Shown here: positions 1 to 8,209 of the stretch, piece by piece
Layout: each line of letters opens with the position of its first letter
Numbering within the stretch: the stretch's first letter is position 1
DNA from: Pontiellaceae bacterium B1224
GTDB lineage: Bacteria > Verrucomicrobiota > Kiritimatiellia > Kiritimatiellales > Pontiellaceae
NCBI GenBank assembly: GCA_029432815.1
Contig: JAROBA010000027.1
Span: 22,728 to 86,727, forward strand
Direction: 5' to 3'
Length of the DNA stretch: 64,000 bases
Program-made: the position numbers and the translations under genes
Notes under the pieces: generated by a model
The model's input: only the letters and a program-made list of their open reading frames with translations
What the model was told of the DNA's origin: nothing
Databases searched by the model: none

Positions 1-600
1 GGTGGCGGTCGGCTCGCCCTGAATCCATTGAAGACACCGCTCAACCAACGGAAGCAACCCCATGTCCTGCCCCCACCCCAGCAGAATCGGCGTGGGTGTT
101 TTTCGAACGAGGGAGCGGCGGCACTCTTCGGCCCGCTCCCCGCAGAACATACTATGCACGTGCCCGCCCATAATTTCGGAGAATCCATTAGCGCGCTGCA
201 GGAAACTTCCGGACTTTGGATCGCGCAGGTCGGAAAGATTCAACACCCGGATATGCTTCCAACCTTTGGAAACGGCCACGCGCATAATCTGATACTGCGT
301 ATTGTCGGGCTGCGTCAGCACCAGGCTTTTTCCCATCGGGTTTCCAGACCCTGGATATTCGATCACATCGTCCACATGCCCTTTATCCTTAGGATGCGAG
401 GAGCCGGGATTCATCATGATGACCACCACGTCGGGAATCATTTCAGCAATCGCCGTGGGATTATCCTGCGGGATCGACTGATCCACAATTTCGAGCACAC
501 TCCGACATTGAGCCGTTTCGCCATTCATCAGGGCCAGTTCATAAAAATGGCCGTAACAGGTGAAACGCTGCTTAAGCTCGGCCGCATATATAAAATTCAT
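1..600 (-). CDS. DUF1643-like protein, 3' end beyond window
   Basis: An open frame of 200 codons runs from an ATG at 598-600 to the window edge, so the C-terminus is missing. The start is supported by GGAG about six bases upstream. The translation has VVIMMNPGSSHP (residues 59-70) and VLNLSDLRDP (119-128), which resembles the MNPS and NLF-x-R motifs of DUF1643 proteins, a family of unknown function. A palindrome TTCCAACCTTTGGAA (257-271) lies inside the gene and encodes part of the peptide SKGWKH. The family call rests on motif memory only. The plus-strand frame over the same bases looks like a shadow because it lacks a ribosome site and family motifs. Confidence 0.7.
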   Translation of the reverse strand, partial: MNFIYAAELKQRFTCYGHFYELALMNGETAQCRSVLEIVDQSIPQDNPTAIAEMIPDVVVIMMNPGSSHPKDKGHVDDVIEYPGSGNPMGKSLVLTQPDNTQYQIMRVAVSKGWKHIRVLNLSDLRDPKSGSFLQRANGFSEIMGGHVHSMFCGERAEECRRSLVRKTPTPILLGWGQDMGLLPLVERCLQWIQGEPTAT

Positions 601-761
601 AGGGACTCCGTTTCGTATTGCGTATTGTCGGTCTGTTCAACAAGAGCTTCTCCGTGAAGCAATACGAACTACGCACTACGTAATTTATAAAGTGCCCATT
701 TTAGGCTTTCTGCCCGTATCTTAACAAACTATCTTTAACGCGTTAATTCTATGGGGACTGT

Positions 762-1676
762 ATGCACATTGTAATCGACATTCTGGCGGCCATCATCCTG
801 CTCTTCTTTTTGCTGGCCGGATGGCACAAAGGATTTCTTCTTTCTGCTCTGGGCGTGATCCGCGTCATTCTCGCGTATGGCGTTGCCTATTTTGCCGGGC
901 GCTATCTCGGCTCCTGGCTGGGCGAAGTGGCACATCGTCCACGCATTGTTACCATCCCCGTCATTGCAGCACTCACTTTTGTCATCATCACCTTCATTTT
1001 TCACATCATCATGACTAATATCCGGGAAAATCACCGGGAAAAAGAAGAAAAAGAGGACTATACGCATCCTTGGTACAGTTCCCTCGGCGGCAGCGTCATC
1101 AACCTGAGCATTGGGCTCTTTTCCCTCATTTTTCTTTTCTGGCTGGGCGAGGTTTTCATGGTCGGCACAACAGGCCGATCCATTCCCGGGGCGGCGGAAT
1201 CCAAATTCGGCGAGTTTGCCCGCCGTGCTGTTTATGAAACTGTAAACGTGATTGTCTCGCGCGATGGACACGAATCGCAGGCGGCCGCCACGGCTCGCGT
1301 TATTTCCGATCCAGATAAAGGGATGCAGCATCTGGAAAACCTGATTGCAGCCGATTCGATCCAGCAGCTGGTCCTGGATAAACAGTTTCGCGACGACCTG
1401 CTTTCCGGTGATGCGGAGCGTCTTGAACAAAACGCTTCGCTGCAGATGCTCTTCGCAGACCAGGACACCCTGAATGAATTAAAAGAACTGGGCGTCCTCA
1501 GCGGGAATGAAAAAAAATCGGTGCTCTGCCAAAACCTCTCTAAATTTGGTAGCAACGAAAAAATACAGGCCAGTCTTCAGAACCTGCAGGCGAAAGATCT
1601 GCTGAGCACCGACCAGATCATCATGCTGATCCGCGATCCGGATTTCGATATCATTATCGGCGAAGTCCTTAAATAG
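762..1676 (+). CDS. CvpA-like integral membrane protein
   Basis: A 304-residue protein with four predicted membrane segments (about residues 4-22, 28-50, 63-88 and 109-135). The layout matches the CvpA/colicin V production family: an N-terminal membrane domain with a short charged cytoplasmic loop (EKEEKED) between helices 3 and 4, then a longer soluble tail. CvpA proteins are inner-membrane proteins linked to envelope homeostasis, with no defined biochemical activity. The tail of about 150 residues is longer than in the short family members and is rich in helix-forming residues. The gene stands before a lipoprotein group on the same strand, separated by 88 bases with a possible promoter. Family call moderately sure. 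Confidence 0.75.
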   Translation: MHIVIDILAAIILLFFLLAGWHKGFLLSALGVIRVILAYGVAYFAGRYLGSWLGEVAHRPRIVTIPVIAALTFVIITFIFHIIMTNIRENHREKEEKEDYTHPWYSSLGGSVINLSIGLFSLIFLFWLGEVFMVGTTGRSIPGAAESKFGEFARRAVYETVNVIVSRDGHESQAAATARVISDPDKGMQHLENLIAADSIQQLVLDKQFRDDLLSGDAERLEQNASLQMLFADQDTLNELKELGVLSGNEKKSVLCQNLSKFGSNEKIQASLQNLQAKDLLSTDQIIMLIRDPDFDIIIGEVLK

Positions 1677-1692
1677 AGTAAAATTCTTGCAG

Positions 1693-1719
1693 TTGACCTG
1701 ACTCGGCCCAACCTATACT
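1693..1719 (+). promoter_or_regulatory. possible sigma-70 promoter before lpoB-like gene
   Basis: TTGACC (1693-1698) and TATACT (1714-1719) are good matches to -35 and -10 boxes, but the 15-base spacer is shorter than the usual 17. It lies 46 bases before the ATG of the LpoB-like lipoprotein. Confidence 0.35.
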
Positions 1720-1764
1720 CTTTCATCGAATTTATTTGAGATACTAAAACCCAGGAGAGAATAC

Positions 1765-2367
1765 ATGAAAAGATGTCACCTGCTATCCACCCTTGCCCTT
1801 GTTGCCGTGGTCGCGCTAAGCGGTTGCAAAACTAAAGTTACACGTGTTGGCTCCGAAACAGATATCGATCTGTCCGGACGCTGGAATGATTCCGACTCCC
1901 GGCGCGTTTCGGAAAAGATGATCGCCTCCCCCGCGCTCTATGATCGAATCGACGAATACACCGCAAAAAACGGCAAGAAGCCCGTCGTCATCGTCGGTAT
2001 GATTCGTAACCTGAGCTCAGAACACATCCAGACCGAAACCTTCACAACCGATCTCGAACGCGCGCTGATCAACAGCGGTCGCGTAACTTTCGTGGCGGCA
2101 GATAAACAACGCGCGGCGCTACGCGAGGAACGCAAACAACAACAGACCTGGTCCACCACGGAAACTGCCAAGCGCCTCGCAGCCGAAACCGGTGCAGATT
2201 TAATGCTTCAGGGCAGCATCAAAACCATCACCGATCAGGAAGGCAAAAAATCAGTCATCTTCTACCAGATCGACCTCGAATTGATCGACCTCGAGACCAC
2301 CGAGAAAGTTTGGATCGAGAGCGAGAAAATCAAGAAATACGTCAAAAAAAATAGCTTCTCGTTTTAG
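1765..2367 (+). CDS. LpoB-like lipoprotein (penicillin-binding protein activator family)
   Basis: A 200-residue lipoprotein. The signal peptide ends in the lipobox LSGC with the lipidated Cys at residue 21, and AGGAGAG precedes the ATG. The sequence VVIVGMIRNLSSEHIQTE followed by a C-terminal alpha/beta domain (TGADLMLQGSIKTI, YQIDLELIDLETTEKVW) matches the LpoB family (PF13036), outer-membrane activators of peptidoglycan synthases in enterobacteria. Similar proteins are widespread outside enterobacteria, so binding to a PBP1b-like partner is inferred. It is followed by COG3014-like and LPP20-like lipoproteins, a trio also seen in other bacteria. The C-terminus KKNSFSF is short and basic. Confidence 0.8.
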   Translation: MKRCHLLSTLALVAVVALSGCKTKVTRVGSETDIDLSGRWNDSDSRRVSEKMIASPALYDRIDEYTAKNGKKPVVIVGMIRNLSSEHIQTETFTTDLERALINSGRVTFVAADKQRAALREERKQQQTWSTTETAKRLAAETGADLMLQGSIKTITDQEGKKSVIFYQIDLELIDLETTEKVWIESEKIKKYVKKNSFSF

Positions 2368-2383
2368 TTGCGGACGATCTGGG

Positions 2384-2405
2384 GTGCGGCACTTCAGTGC
2401 CGCAC
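2384..2405. repeat. intergenic 10-bp hairpin
   Basis: GTGCGGCACT and AGTGCCGCAC are perfect 10-base arms around a TC loop. No T-run follows, so a simple Rho-independent terminator is unlikely. It sits between the two lipoprotein genes and may act as an RNA stabiliser or be one of the dispersed REP-like hairpins of this genome. Confidence 0.7.
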
Positions 2406-2417
2406 TCCGAAAAATAA

Positions 2418-3818
2418 ATGCGCATACCTACCTCCATTCCGATCCTGATTGCAATTGCGTCATTCCTTTCCGGGTGCGCAAGCATGCGGACGGATAAAAC
2501 GCAATATGCCGGAGTGGATCTGATGCTGGCTAAGGCGGACTATCCCGCCGCCATTGCCCAGATTGAAACTGCAAAAAATGATTCCTACTCCGTCAAAGAC
2601 CGAGTGATCTATTATCTCGATCTCGGCATGCTCTACCATTGGAACGGGGAATACAAAAAGAGCAACGAACAGCTGGAACTGGCCGAGCGCGCCATTGAAG
2701 ACAACTTCACAAAAAGCGTCACGCGCTCTGCCAGCACCCTCATCCTGAACGATAATGCCCAGGCCTATGCCGGCGAAGATTATGAAGACATCTATCTCAA
2801 CACCTTCAAAGCGCTGAACTATATCGCACTGGGCCAAAACGATTCCGCCTTTGTTGAAGTCCGCCGCATCAACAACAAGCTGCTTCAGCTGGGAAGCAAA
2901 TACGACAAGGTTGCAGAGAAGATGAGTAAGGCCGAGGAGGCCCACGAAGAGTTCCGTCCCGGAAAGAGCTATTTCCAGGAGTCTGCGCTCGGCCGCTATC
3001 TGAGCATGCTGCTCTACCGCAACGACGGCAAATGGGACGACGTCCGGATCGACCTCGAAAAAATTTCCAAGGGCTGGAAACTCCAGCCGGATATTTACAC
3101 TTTTAAAGAACCCGATTTCTCCAAATCCACCGAACGGGTCTACCCGCCCGTCGCCCGCTTGAACGTGATTGCCTTCAGCGGAATTGCCCCCGATAAAAAA
3201 GCCAGTTCGTTTCAGATTTATACCGAAGAAAATGTCATCGTACTGGCCGGCACCTCTGAAAATTATCTCGGCAAACAAAACCTCTCCGGCCTGAGCATCA
3301 TTCCCTGGCCCGACGTCAAACCCGGCTATAACTTTAAATTCCAACTGCCCGATATGGTCAAACGCCCCTCCAAAGTGGCCCGTATTGAGGTGCTGGTTTC
3401 CGGCAGTCAAACCAATACGCTCCAACGATTGGAAAGCCTGGAAAATGTGGCCATCGAAACCTTCAGCATAAAAAAACCGCTGATCTATATGAAAACCATC
3501 ACCCGGGCCGTCGTCAAAGGCCTGGCCACGCAAACCGCCACGGCGCAGGTGACCGACAATATGGACAGCGGACTGGCCTTCTTTACCCGGCTGGCCACGA
3601 CCGCACTGGTGAACCAGACCGAAAATGCCGACCTGCGGATGTCGCGCTTTTTCCCCGCCGATGCCGCCATTAACGAACTCCATTTGAATGAAGGCGTCTA
3701 CGATGTCCGCGTGAACTATTATTCAGCAAGCGGCTCCATATTGCACACCGATGCCAGACCCGGGATCGAAATCAAAGCCGGGAAACTTAATCTCATTGAA
3801 TCCTCCTACCTGAACTAG
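2418..3818 (+). CDS. COG3014-like lipoprotein with TPR-like helices
   Basis: A 466-residue exported lipoprotein with lipobox LSGC (Cys 20). The first half looks like tetratricopeptide helices: LGMLYHWNGEYKKSNEQLELAERAI and TFKALNYIALGQNDSAFVEVRRI. The second half is beta-rich (residues 240-460). This matches the COG3014 type of protein found beside LpoB- and LPP20-like lipoproteins in gammaproteobacteria and others; its function is not established. The gene lies 50 bases after the LpoB-like gene and 9 bases before the next one, so it is probably in one transcript. I see no strong Shine-Dalgarno before the ATG. Confidence 0.7.
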   Translation: MRIPTSIPILIAIASFLSGCASMRTDKTQYAGVDLMLAKADYPAAIAQIETAKNDSYSVKDRVIYYLDLGMLYHWNGEYKKSNEQLELAERAIEDNFTKSVTRSASTLILNDNAQAYAGEDYEDIYLNTFKALNYIALGQNDSAFVEVRRINNKLLQLGSKYDKVAEKMSKAEEAHEEFRPGKSYFQESALGRYLSMLLYRNDGKWDDVRIDLEKISKGWKLQPDIYTFKEPDFSKSTERVYPPVARLNVIAFSGIAPDKKASSFQIYTEENVIVLAGTSENYLGKQNLSGLSIIPWPDVKPGYNFKFQLPDMVKRPSKVARIEVLVSGSQTNTLQRLESLENVAIETFSIKKPLIYMKTITRAVVKGLATQTATAQVTDNMDSGLAFFTRLATTALVNQTENADLRMSRFFPADAAINELHLNEGVYDVRVNYYSASGSILHTDARPGIEIKAGKLNLIESSYLN

Positions 3819-3827
3819 GAAGTCATT

Positions 3828-4844
3828 ATGAAAAAATCAGTTGGTCTCAAAATTCTACTGTCGCTGCTGCTGATGGGAACCGCCGGATGCAAAACCCTTT
3901 CCAACCGCGAACCGGAATGGGTTTCCAATCCGAAAACGGTTTACCCCGACAATCTATACCTCGTCGCCATCGGTGCCGGCGACACACGCCGGGCGGCTGA
4001 GAATGCAGCTGCTGCCAGCCTTTCACGCATCTTCGAATCGCATATTGAATCCGACGAACGCCTATCGGATCAGACCCGCGAAACCATTTCCACTTACGAA
4101 CACACTTCCGACTTTTCCTCCGACATTAACATTCTCTCCTCCCAGACCCTCTATAACATTCAGCACGCCGAAGCCTGGAAAGACGACCTTGGCCGCTACC
4201 ACGCCGTCGCCTACCTGAACCGCCGCGAAACTGCCGCAATCTACCGCGATAAAATCGATGAACAAACCAGCCGCGTAAATTTTCTGCGGGCCAGCGCGGA
4301 AACGACCGATGATCTTCTTAAAGAATATGCCACCTACCGCGCGGCCAACATCCATGCCATGCAGGCCGACTACATGCTGCGCCAGCTGAAGGTGATCTAT
4401 CCGCAGGCCGTGCCGGATTCCACCCCGAGCTATTCCCTGAACCAGTTGCGCAAGGCTCTCGCGGATACGGCCAAACAGATCAAAGTTGATATCAGCGTCG
4501 ACGGCGATGAAGAAAAACGGATGACCGCTACGCTCCAGGAATTTATCACCGGTTATGGGTTTGTGATTGGAAAGCCGGTCATTCTTCAGATCGACGCCAA
4601 GGTCGATGTCACCGACACCGGTGAGCGCGAACAGGGGCTCGTCTTTGTACGCTACGAACTGATGCTTCAGATGAAAGACGCAAAAGGTAACGTGCTCGTC
4701 ACCGTTCGCGACAAAGGCCGCGAAGCCCACAAAACACTGGGCCAGGCACAAACCCGCTCATTCCGAACTCTGGAAAACTCCATCAAAGCCAACGGAGCCC
4801 AGCGGCTCGACGCCTATTTCGATTCCCTCATCGATCAGCAGTAA
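3828..4844 (+). CDS. LPP20-family lipoprotein
   Basis: A 338-residue lipoprotein with a signal peptide ending in GTAGC (Cys 21). The segment PEWVSNPKTVYPDNLYLVAIGAG followed by RRAAENAAAASLSRIFESHI is the pattern of the LPP20 family (PF02169), named from a Helicobacter outer-membrane lipoprotein: a W/P-rich start, then a helix containing repeated AAxxA. The C-terminal half (residues 220-338) is an alpha/beta region of unknown role. It is the third gene of the lipoprotein group and its stop is followed at once by the palindrome TTCCAACCATTGGAA. An envelope role next to LpoB is inferred from context only. Confidence 0.75.
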   Translation: MKKSVGLKILLSLLLMGTAGCKTLSNREPEWVSNPKTVYPDNLYLVAIGAGDTRRAAENAAAASLSRIFESHIESDERLSDQTRETISTYEHTSDFSSDINILSSQTLYNIQHAEAWKDDLGRYHAVAYLNRRETAAIYRDKIDEQTSRVNFLRASAETTDDLLKEYATYRAANIHAMQADYMLRQLKVIYPQAVPDSTPSYSLNQLRKALADTAKQIKVDISVDGDEEKRMTATLQEFITGYGFVIGKPVILQIDAKVDVTDTGEREQGLVFVRYELMLQMKDAKGNVLVTVRDKGREAHKTLGQAQTRSFRTLENSIKANGAQRLDAYFDSLIDQQ

Positions 4845-5150
4845 ACTTCCAACCATTGGAAACCGGGCAAACACCCCAATAGGCGAGGACGGGCGACATG
4901 TATATCGCCCCTACACACGACGCCTTACATTTTCGCTTCCACTTCCAGACCTTGGAAATAAATGTCGAAACTTGCCTAACCCTTTGTTTTTCCAAGGGTT
5001 GGAAAAGCAGGGCTTCCAAGGGCAGGAACTCGTGGAAATATATTTCCGTAATGCGCAATCCGTAAACCGCAAGCTATTCAACCCTGCTACATTTTCTAAT
5101 AACTAATAACTAATAACTTACAACTTCGCTGCACCTGTGCGATGCGCCGA
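4845..5150. other. intergenic region with palindromes and a 7-bp tandem repeat
   Basis: No convincing gene. It holds exact palindromes TTCCAA-N3-TTGGAA at 4847-4861 and 4990-5004, an imperfect copy near 4942, and three tandem copies of TAATAAC at 5097-5117. I looked for TGT-N10-ACA (NifA-type) sites and found none with correct spacing. Confidence 0.6.
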
Positions 5151-5166
5151 TGGCACACCTGATGCA
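5151..5166 (+). promoter_or_regulatory. sigma-54 promoter of nifE
   Basis: TGGCACACCTGATGCA has GG (5152-5153) and GC (5164-5165) separated by ten bases, the -24/-12 signature of RpoN promoters. The expected transcript start is near 5177, about 20 bases before the nifE ATG. It belongs to a tight set of five sites reading TGGCACAC-N4-TGCA. Confidence 0.85.
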
Positions 5167-5195
5167 ATAGGGGCTTCCAACCATTGGAAAATAAA

Positions 5196-6551
5196 ATGCC
5201 CGACGAAAAAATCAATCTATTGGAAAAGCGCAAACGCCAGGTTCATGAAGGCGGCGAGTTTGCGATGGAAGCTGAAAAGCAGAGCCTCGCCGGCTCAGTG
5301 AGTCAGCGTTCGTGCAGCTTCTGCGGCTCCCGTGTAGTGCTCTACCCGATTGCCGACGCGCTTCATATGGTACACGGCCCGATCGGCTGCGCGTCCTATA
5401 CCTGGGACATCCGCGGCTCCCTCTCTTCCGGCCCGGAACTGCATCGCCTCAGCTTCTCGACCGACATGCAGGAAAAGGACGTCATCTACGGCGGCGAGAA
5501 AAAACTCTACAACGCGCTCATTGAACTGATCGATGAATATAAACCGAAAGCAGCCTTCATCTATACCACCTGCATCATCGGCGTGATTGGCGACGATGTG
5601 CAGGCCATCGCCAAAAAGGTGCAGGCCGAAAAAGGCATCCCGGTCATAGCAGTCGACTCCGAAGGCTTCAAGGGTTCCAAGAAAGAAGGATATAAGGCCG
5701 CCTGCGATGCACTCTTCAATATCGTTGGAACAGATGAATCCAATACACCGATTCCTAAATCGATCAACATTCTGGGCGACTTCAACATTGCCGGCGAAAT
5801 CTGGGTGATTAAGGACTACTACGAACGCATGGGCGTGGAAGTGGTTTGCTCCATCTCCGGTGACGGCCGGGTGGATGAGATTCGTAAAGCCGGCCGCGCT
5901 CAGCTGAATATTGTTCAGTGCTCGGGCTCCGTCAGCAATCTCGCAAAAATGCTGGAACATGAATACGGTACCCCGATGCTGCGCGCCTCCTATTTCGGCA
6001 TCGAAGATATGTCGAAGGCGCTCTACGATGTTGCTGATTTTTTTGACGACCCGGAAATGCACAAAGCGGCTCAGCGCGTGATTAAAGAAGAAGTCACAAA
6101 ACTGGTTCCGCAGCTCGCGCCCTTCCGAAAAGACCTCCAAGGGAAAAAGGCCGCGGTCTATACCGGCGGAGCCTTCAAGGTCTTTTCGTTGGTGCGCTCG
6201 CTGAAGACCATCGGCATGGATGTGGTCATTGCCGGGTCCCAGACTGGATCGGTTGAGGACTATAAACTGTTGGCCGAGCTCTGCGATCCGGGCACCATTA
6301 TTCTCGACGACACCAACCCGCTTGAGCTCGCCAAGTTCGTGAAGGAAAAGGATGTCGACCTCTTTATCGGCGGCGTGAAGGAACGCCCGATCGCCTACAA
6401 ACTCGGCGTCGGTTTCTGCGACCACAACCACGAACGCAAAGAAGCACTGGCCGGTTTCATCGGTATGTACAACTTTGCCAAAGAAGTTCACATGTCCGTC
6501 ATGAGTCCCGTCTGGCAGTTTGCGCCACGCCGCGCCAACAACAGGAAATGA
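5196..6551 (+). CDS. nifE: NifE, FeMo-cofactor scaffold subunit
   Basis: A 451-residue protein related to NifD. With NifN it forms the scaffold on which the NifB product matures into FeMo-cofactor. Visible signatures: SCSFCG, HGPIGCASYTWDIRGS and YTTCIIGVIGDD supply the conserved cysteines, and VIYGGEKKLYNAL is typical of NifE. The ATG at 5196 is chosen because GGAA lies eight bases upstream; an in-frame TTG at 5184 is the alternative. That GGAA comes from the right arm of palindrome 5175-5189, between the sigma-54 promoter and the gene. nifHDK are not upstream. An antisense frame of over 500 codons covers this gene but shows no family motif. Confidence 0.92.
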   Translation: MPDEKINLLEKRKRQVHEGGEFAMEAEKQSLAGSVSQRSCSFCGSRVVLYPIADALHMVHGPIGCASYTWDIRGSLSSGPELHRLSFSTDMQEKDVIYGGEKKLYNALIELIDEYKPKAAFIYTTCIIGVIGDDVQAIAKKVQAEKGIPVIAVDSEGFKGSKKEGYKAACDALFNIVGTDESNTPIPKSINILGDFNIAGEIWVIKDYYERMGVEVVCSISGDGRVDEIRKAGRAQLNIVQCSGSVSNLAKMLEHEYGTPMLRASYFGIEDMSKALYDVADFFDDPEMHKAAQRVIKEEVTKLVPQLAPFRKDLQGKKAAVYTGGAFKVFSLVRSLKTIGMDVVIAGSQTGSVEDYKLLAELCDPGTIILDDTNPLELAKFVKEKDVDLFIGGVKERPIAYKLGVGFCDHNHERKEALAGFIGMYNFAKEVHMSVMSPVWQFAPRRANNRK

Positions 6552-6556
6552 ATATG

Positions 6557-6627
6557 AAACACAAAGACACAAAATACTCAAAGATTTCGGCCTGCCGTTC
6601 CTTCGTGCTCTTCGTGTCTTTGTGTTT
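6557..6627. repeat. hairpin repeat of the ACACAAAGACAC family
   Basis: Arms AAACACAAAGACAC (6557-6570) and GTGTCTTTGTGTTT (6614-6627) are perfectly complementary over 14 bases. It fills the gap between nifE and nifN. Related copies lie near 13747, 22292, 23830 and 25248, mostly at gene ends. Confidence 0.8.
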
Positions 6628-6642
6628 AAAAAGGATTTTATC

Positions 6643-8106
6643 ATGAGCTGCGAATGCGGAAAAACCTGTGCGCCTGAAGCCCCGGCTGAAAATGCCTGCA
6701 ATGCTGAAGACAAAGCCAAATGCGGCTGTGGTCCGGCGCTGGCCCCGGAACACATCACCGGCGATAACTTTACGGCCACCCGCAATGCCTGCAAACTCTG
6801 CGCCCCCCTTGGAGCCAGCCTTGCCTTTCGTGGAATTGAAGGTTGCCTCCCCTTCCTCCACGGCTCCCAGGGGTGCGCCACCTATATCCGCCGCTACATG
6901 ATCAGCCACTTCCGCGAACCGATGGATATTGCCTCGTCCAACTTCGGGGAAGAGAGCGTGGTCTTCGGCGGACGGCAGAATCTGTTTGATGGGCTCTCGC
7001 ATGTGATCGATGGCTATAAGCCCGCCGTGATCGGCATTGCCACCACCTGTCTGGCGGAAACCATCGGCGACGATGTCCACATGTATGTGAAAGAGTACCT
7101 CGAAGAAAACAGCGCTAGAAAAGACCTGCCCCGCCTGCTGCATGTCTCCACACCCAGTTATGCCGGCTCACACGCCGATGGCTACCACTGGGCGGTGCGT
7201 GCCATTGTTGAGCAGCTGGCCGTCGACGGCCCCAACGAAAAATTTATCGGCCTGTTTCCCGGCATGCTCTCTCCCGCCGACCTGCGGCACCTGCGCGAAA
7301 TCCTGACCGCCTTCGGCATGCGCTTTTCCATTGTGCCCGACTATGCCGACACCATGGACGGACCGGTCTGGGGTGACTATCACAAGATTCCTGAAGGCGG
7401 AACCCCCGTGGATGAAATCAGCAAGATCGGCCGGGCGTCCGCCGTCATTGAACTCGGCGCCACCATTAAAGATCAGCAATCGGCGGCCAAGCTGGTTGAC
7501 GAACGGTTTTCCACCGCGGCCTTCCGCATTGGCCTGCCGATCGGCATCCGGCAATCCGATGAATTTTTCAACGTACTCGAACAGATCACCGGCCAGCCGA
7601 CCCCGAGAAATCTGGAGGCCGAACGCGAACGTCTGGTGGATGCCTATGTGGACGGCCACAAATATACCGCCGGCAAAACCTGCGTCATCTTCGGAGAAGA
7701 AGACTATGTCGTCGGGCTCACGGTCTTTTGTTCTGAAATCGGCATGAAACCGGTGCTGTGTGCTTCCGGCGGACAGAGTGGAAAACTTAAAAAAGCGATC
7801 CTCGATGCTGCTCCAGAAATAGATCCGGAAACGCCCATCCTCGAAGCCGTCGACTTTGCCGAAATCGAAGTGGCGGTCAAAGAGCTGAAGCCGGACGTAC
7901 TGATTGGCAACAGCAAAGGCTTCACCCTCAGCCGCAAAACCGAGATCCCGCTGATCCGGGTCGGCTTCCCGATTCACGACCGCATGAGCGGACCGCGTAC
8001 GTTGCACGTCGGCTACCGCGGTGCCCAGCAGCTCTACGACAAGATCGTCGATAAACTACTCGAAATTAAACAAGACAGTTCGGATGTCGGATACACGTAT
8101 TTCTAA
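6643..8106 (+). CDS. nifN: NifN, FeMo-cofactor scaffold subunit
   Basis: A 487-residue NifK-like protein, partner of NifE. Family signatures: KLCAPLGASLAFRGIEGC, HGSQGCATYIRRY, ESVVFGGRQNL and ATTCLAETIGDDV. The ATG at 6643 has AGGA about ten bases upstream; an upstream in-frame ATG at 6520 would lie inside nifE and the hairpin repeat and is rejected. Unusual: the first 35 residues form a cysteine-rich extension (Cys 3, 5, 9, 19, 27, 29, containing CEC and CGC) not expected in classical NifN. It could bind a metal or Fe-S cluster; that is inference. The gene lies in the nifE-nifN-nifB order. Confidence 0.9.
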   Translation: MSCECGKTCAPEAPAENACNAEDKAKCGCGPALAPEHITGDNFTATRNACKLCAPLGASLAFRGIEGCLPFLHGSQGCATYIRRYMISHFREPMDIASSNFGEESVVFGGRQNLFDGLSHVIDGYKPAVIGIATTCLAETIGDDVHMYVKEYLEENSARKDLPRLLHVSTPSYAGSHADGYHWAVRAIVEQLAVDGPNEKFIGLFPGMLSPADLRHLREILTAFGMRFSIVPDYADTMDGPVWGDYHKIPEGGTPVDEISKIGRASAVIELGATIKDQQSAAKLVDERFSTAAFRIGLPIGIRQSDEFFNVLEQITGQPTPRNLEAERERLVDAYVDGHKYTAGKTCVIFGEEDYVVGLTVFCSEIGMKPVLCASGGQSGKLKKAILDAAPEIDPETPILEAVDFAEIEVAVKELKPDVLIGNSKGFTLSRKTEIPLIRVGFPIHDRMSGPRTLHVGYRGAQQLYDKIVDKLLEIKQDSSDVGYTYF

Positions 8107-8209
8107 CCAGTTTTAGGTAATTAAGTTTTAAGAAACCAAATAGGCGAACGTCGACTGAGTTCCACCAATCGGCAATCGGAAATCAAAAATCGGAAATGAG
8201 GAATGACCC

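Noticed and set aside
28..657. A 209-codon plus-strand frame at the window start
   Set aside because: The minus strand has a better gene with ribosome site and DUF1643-like motifs.
2460..3683. A 407-codon frame antisense to the COG3014-like lipoprotein
   Set aside because: The plus-strand protein has a lipobox and TPR-like helices; the antisense frame has no known motif.
4845..5150. Possible NifA binding site near TGTATATCGCCCCTACA
   Set aside because: The spacing between TGT and ACA is 11, not 10, and no second half-match is present.
5295..6881. A 528-codon frame antisense to nifE
   Set aside because: It is opposite strongly conserved nifE and nifN sequence, has no family motif and no ribosome site, and its composition follows from the sense codons.
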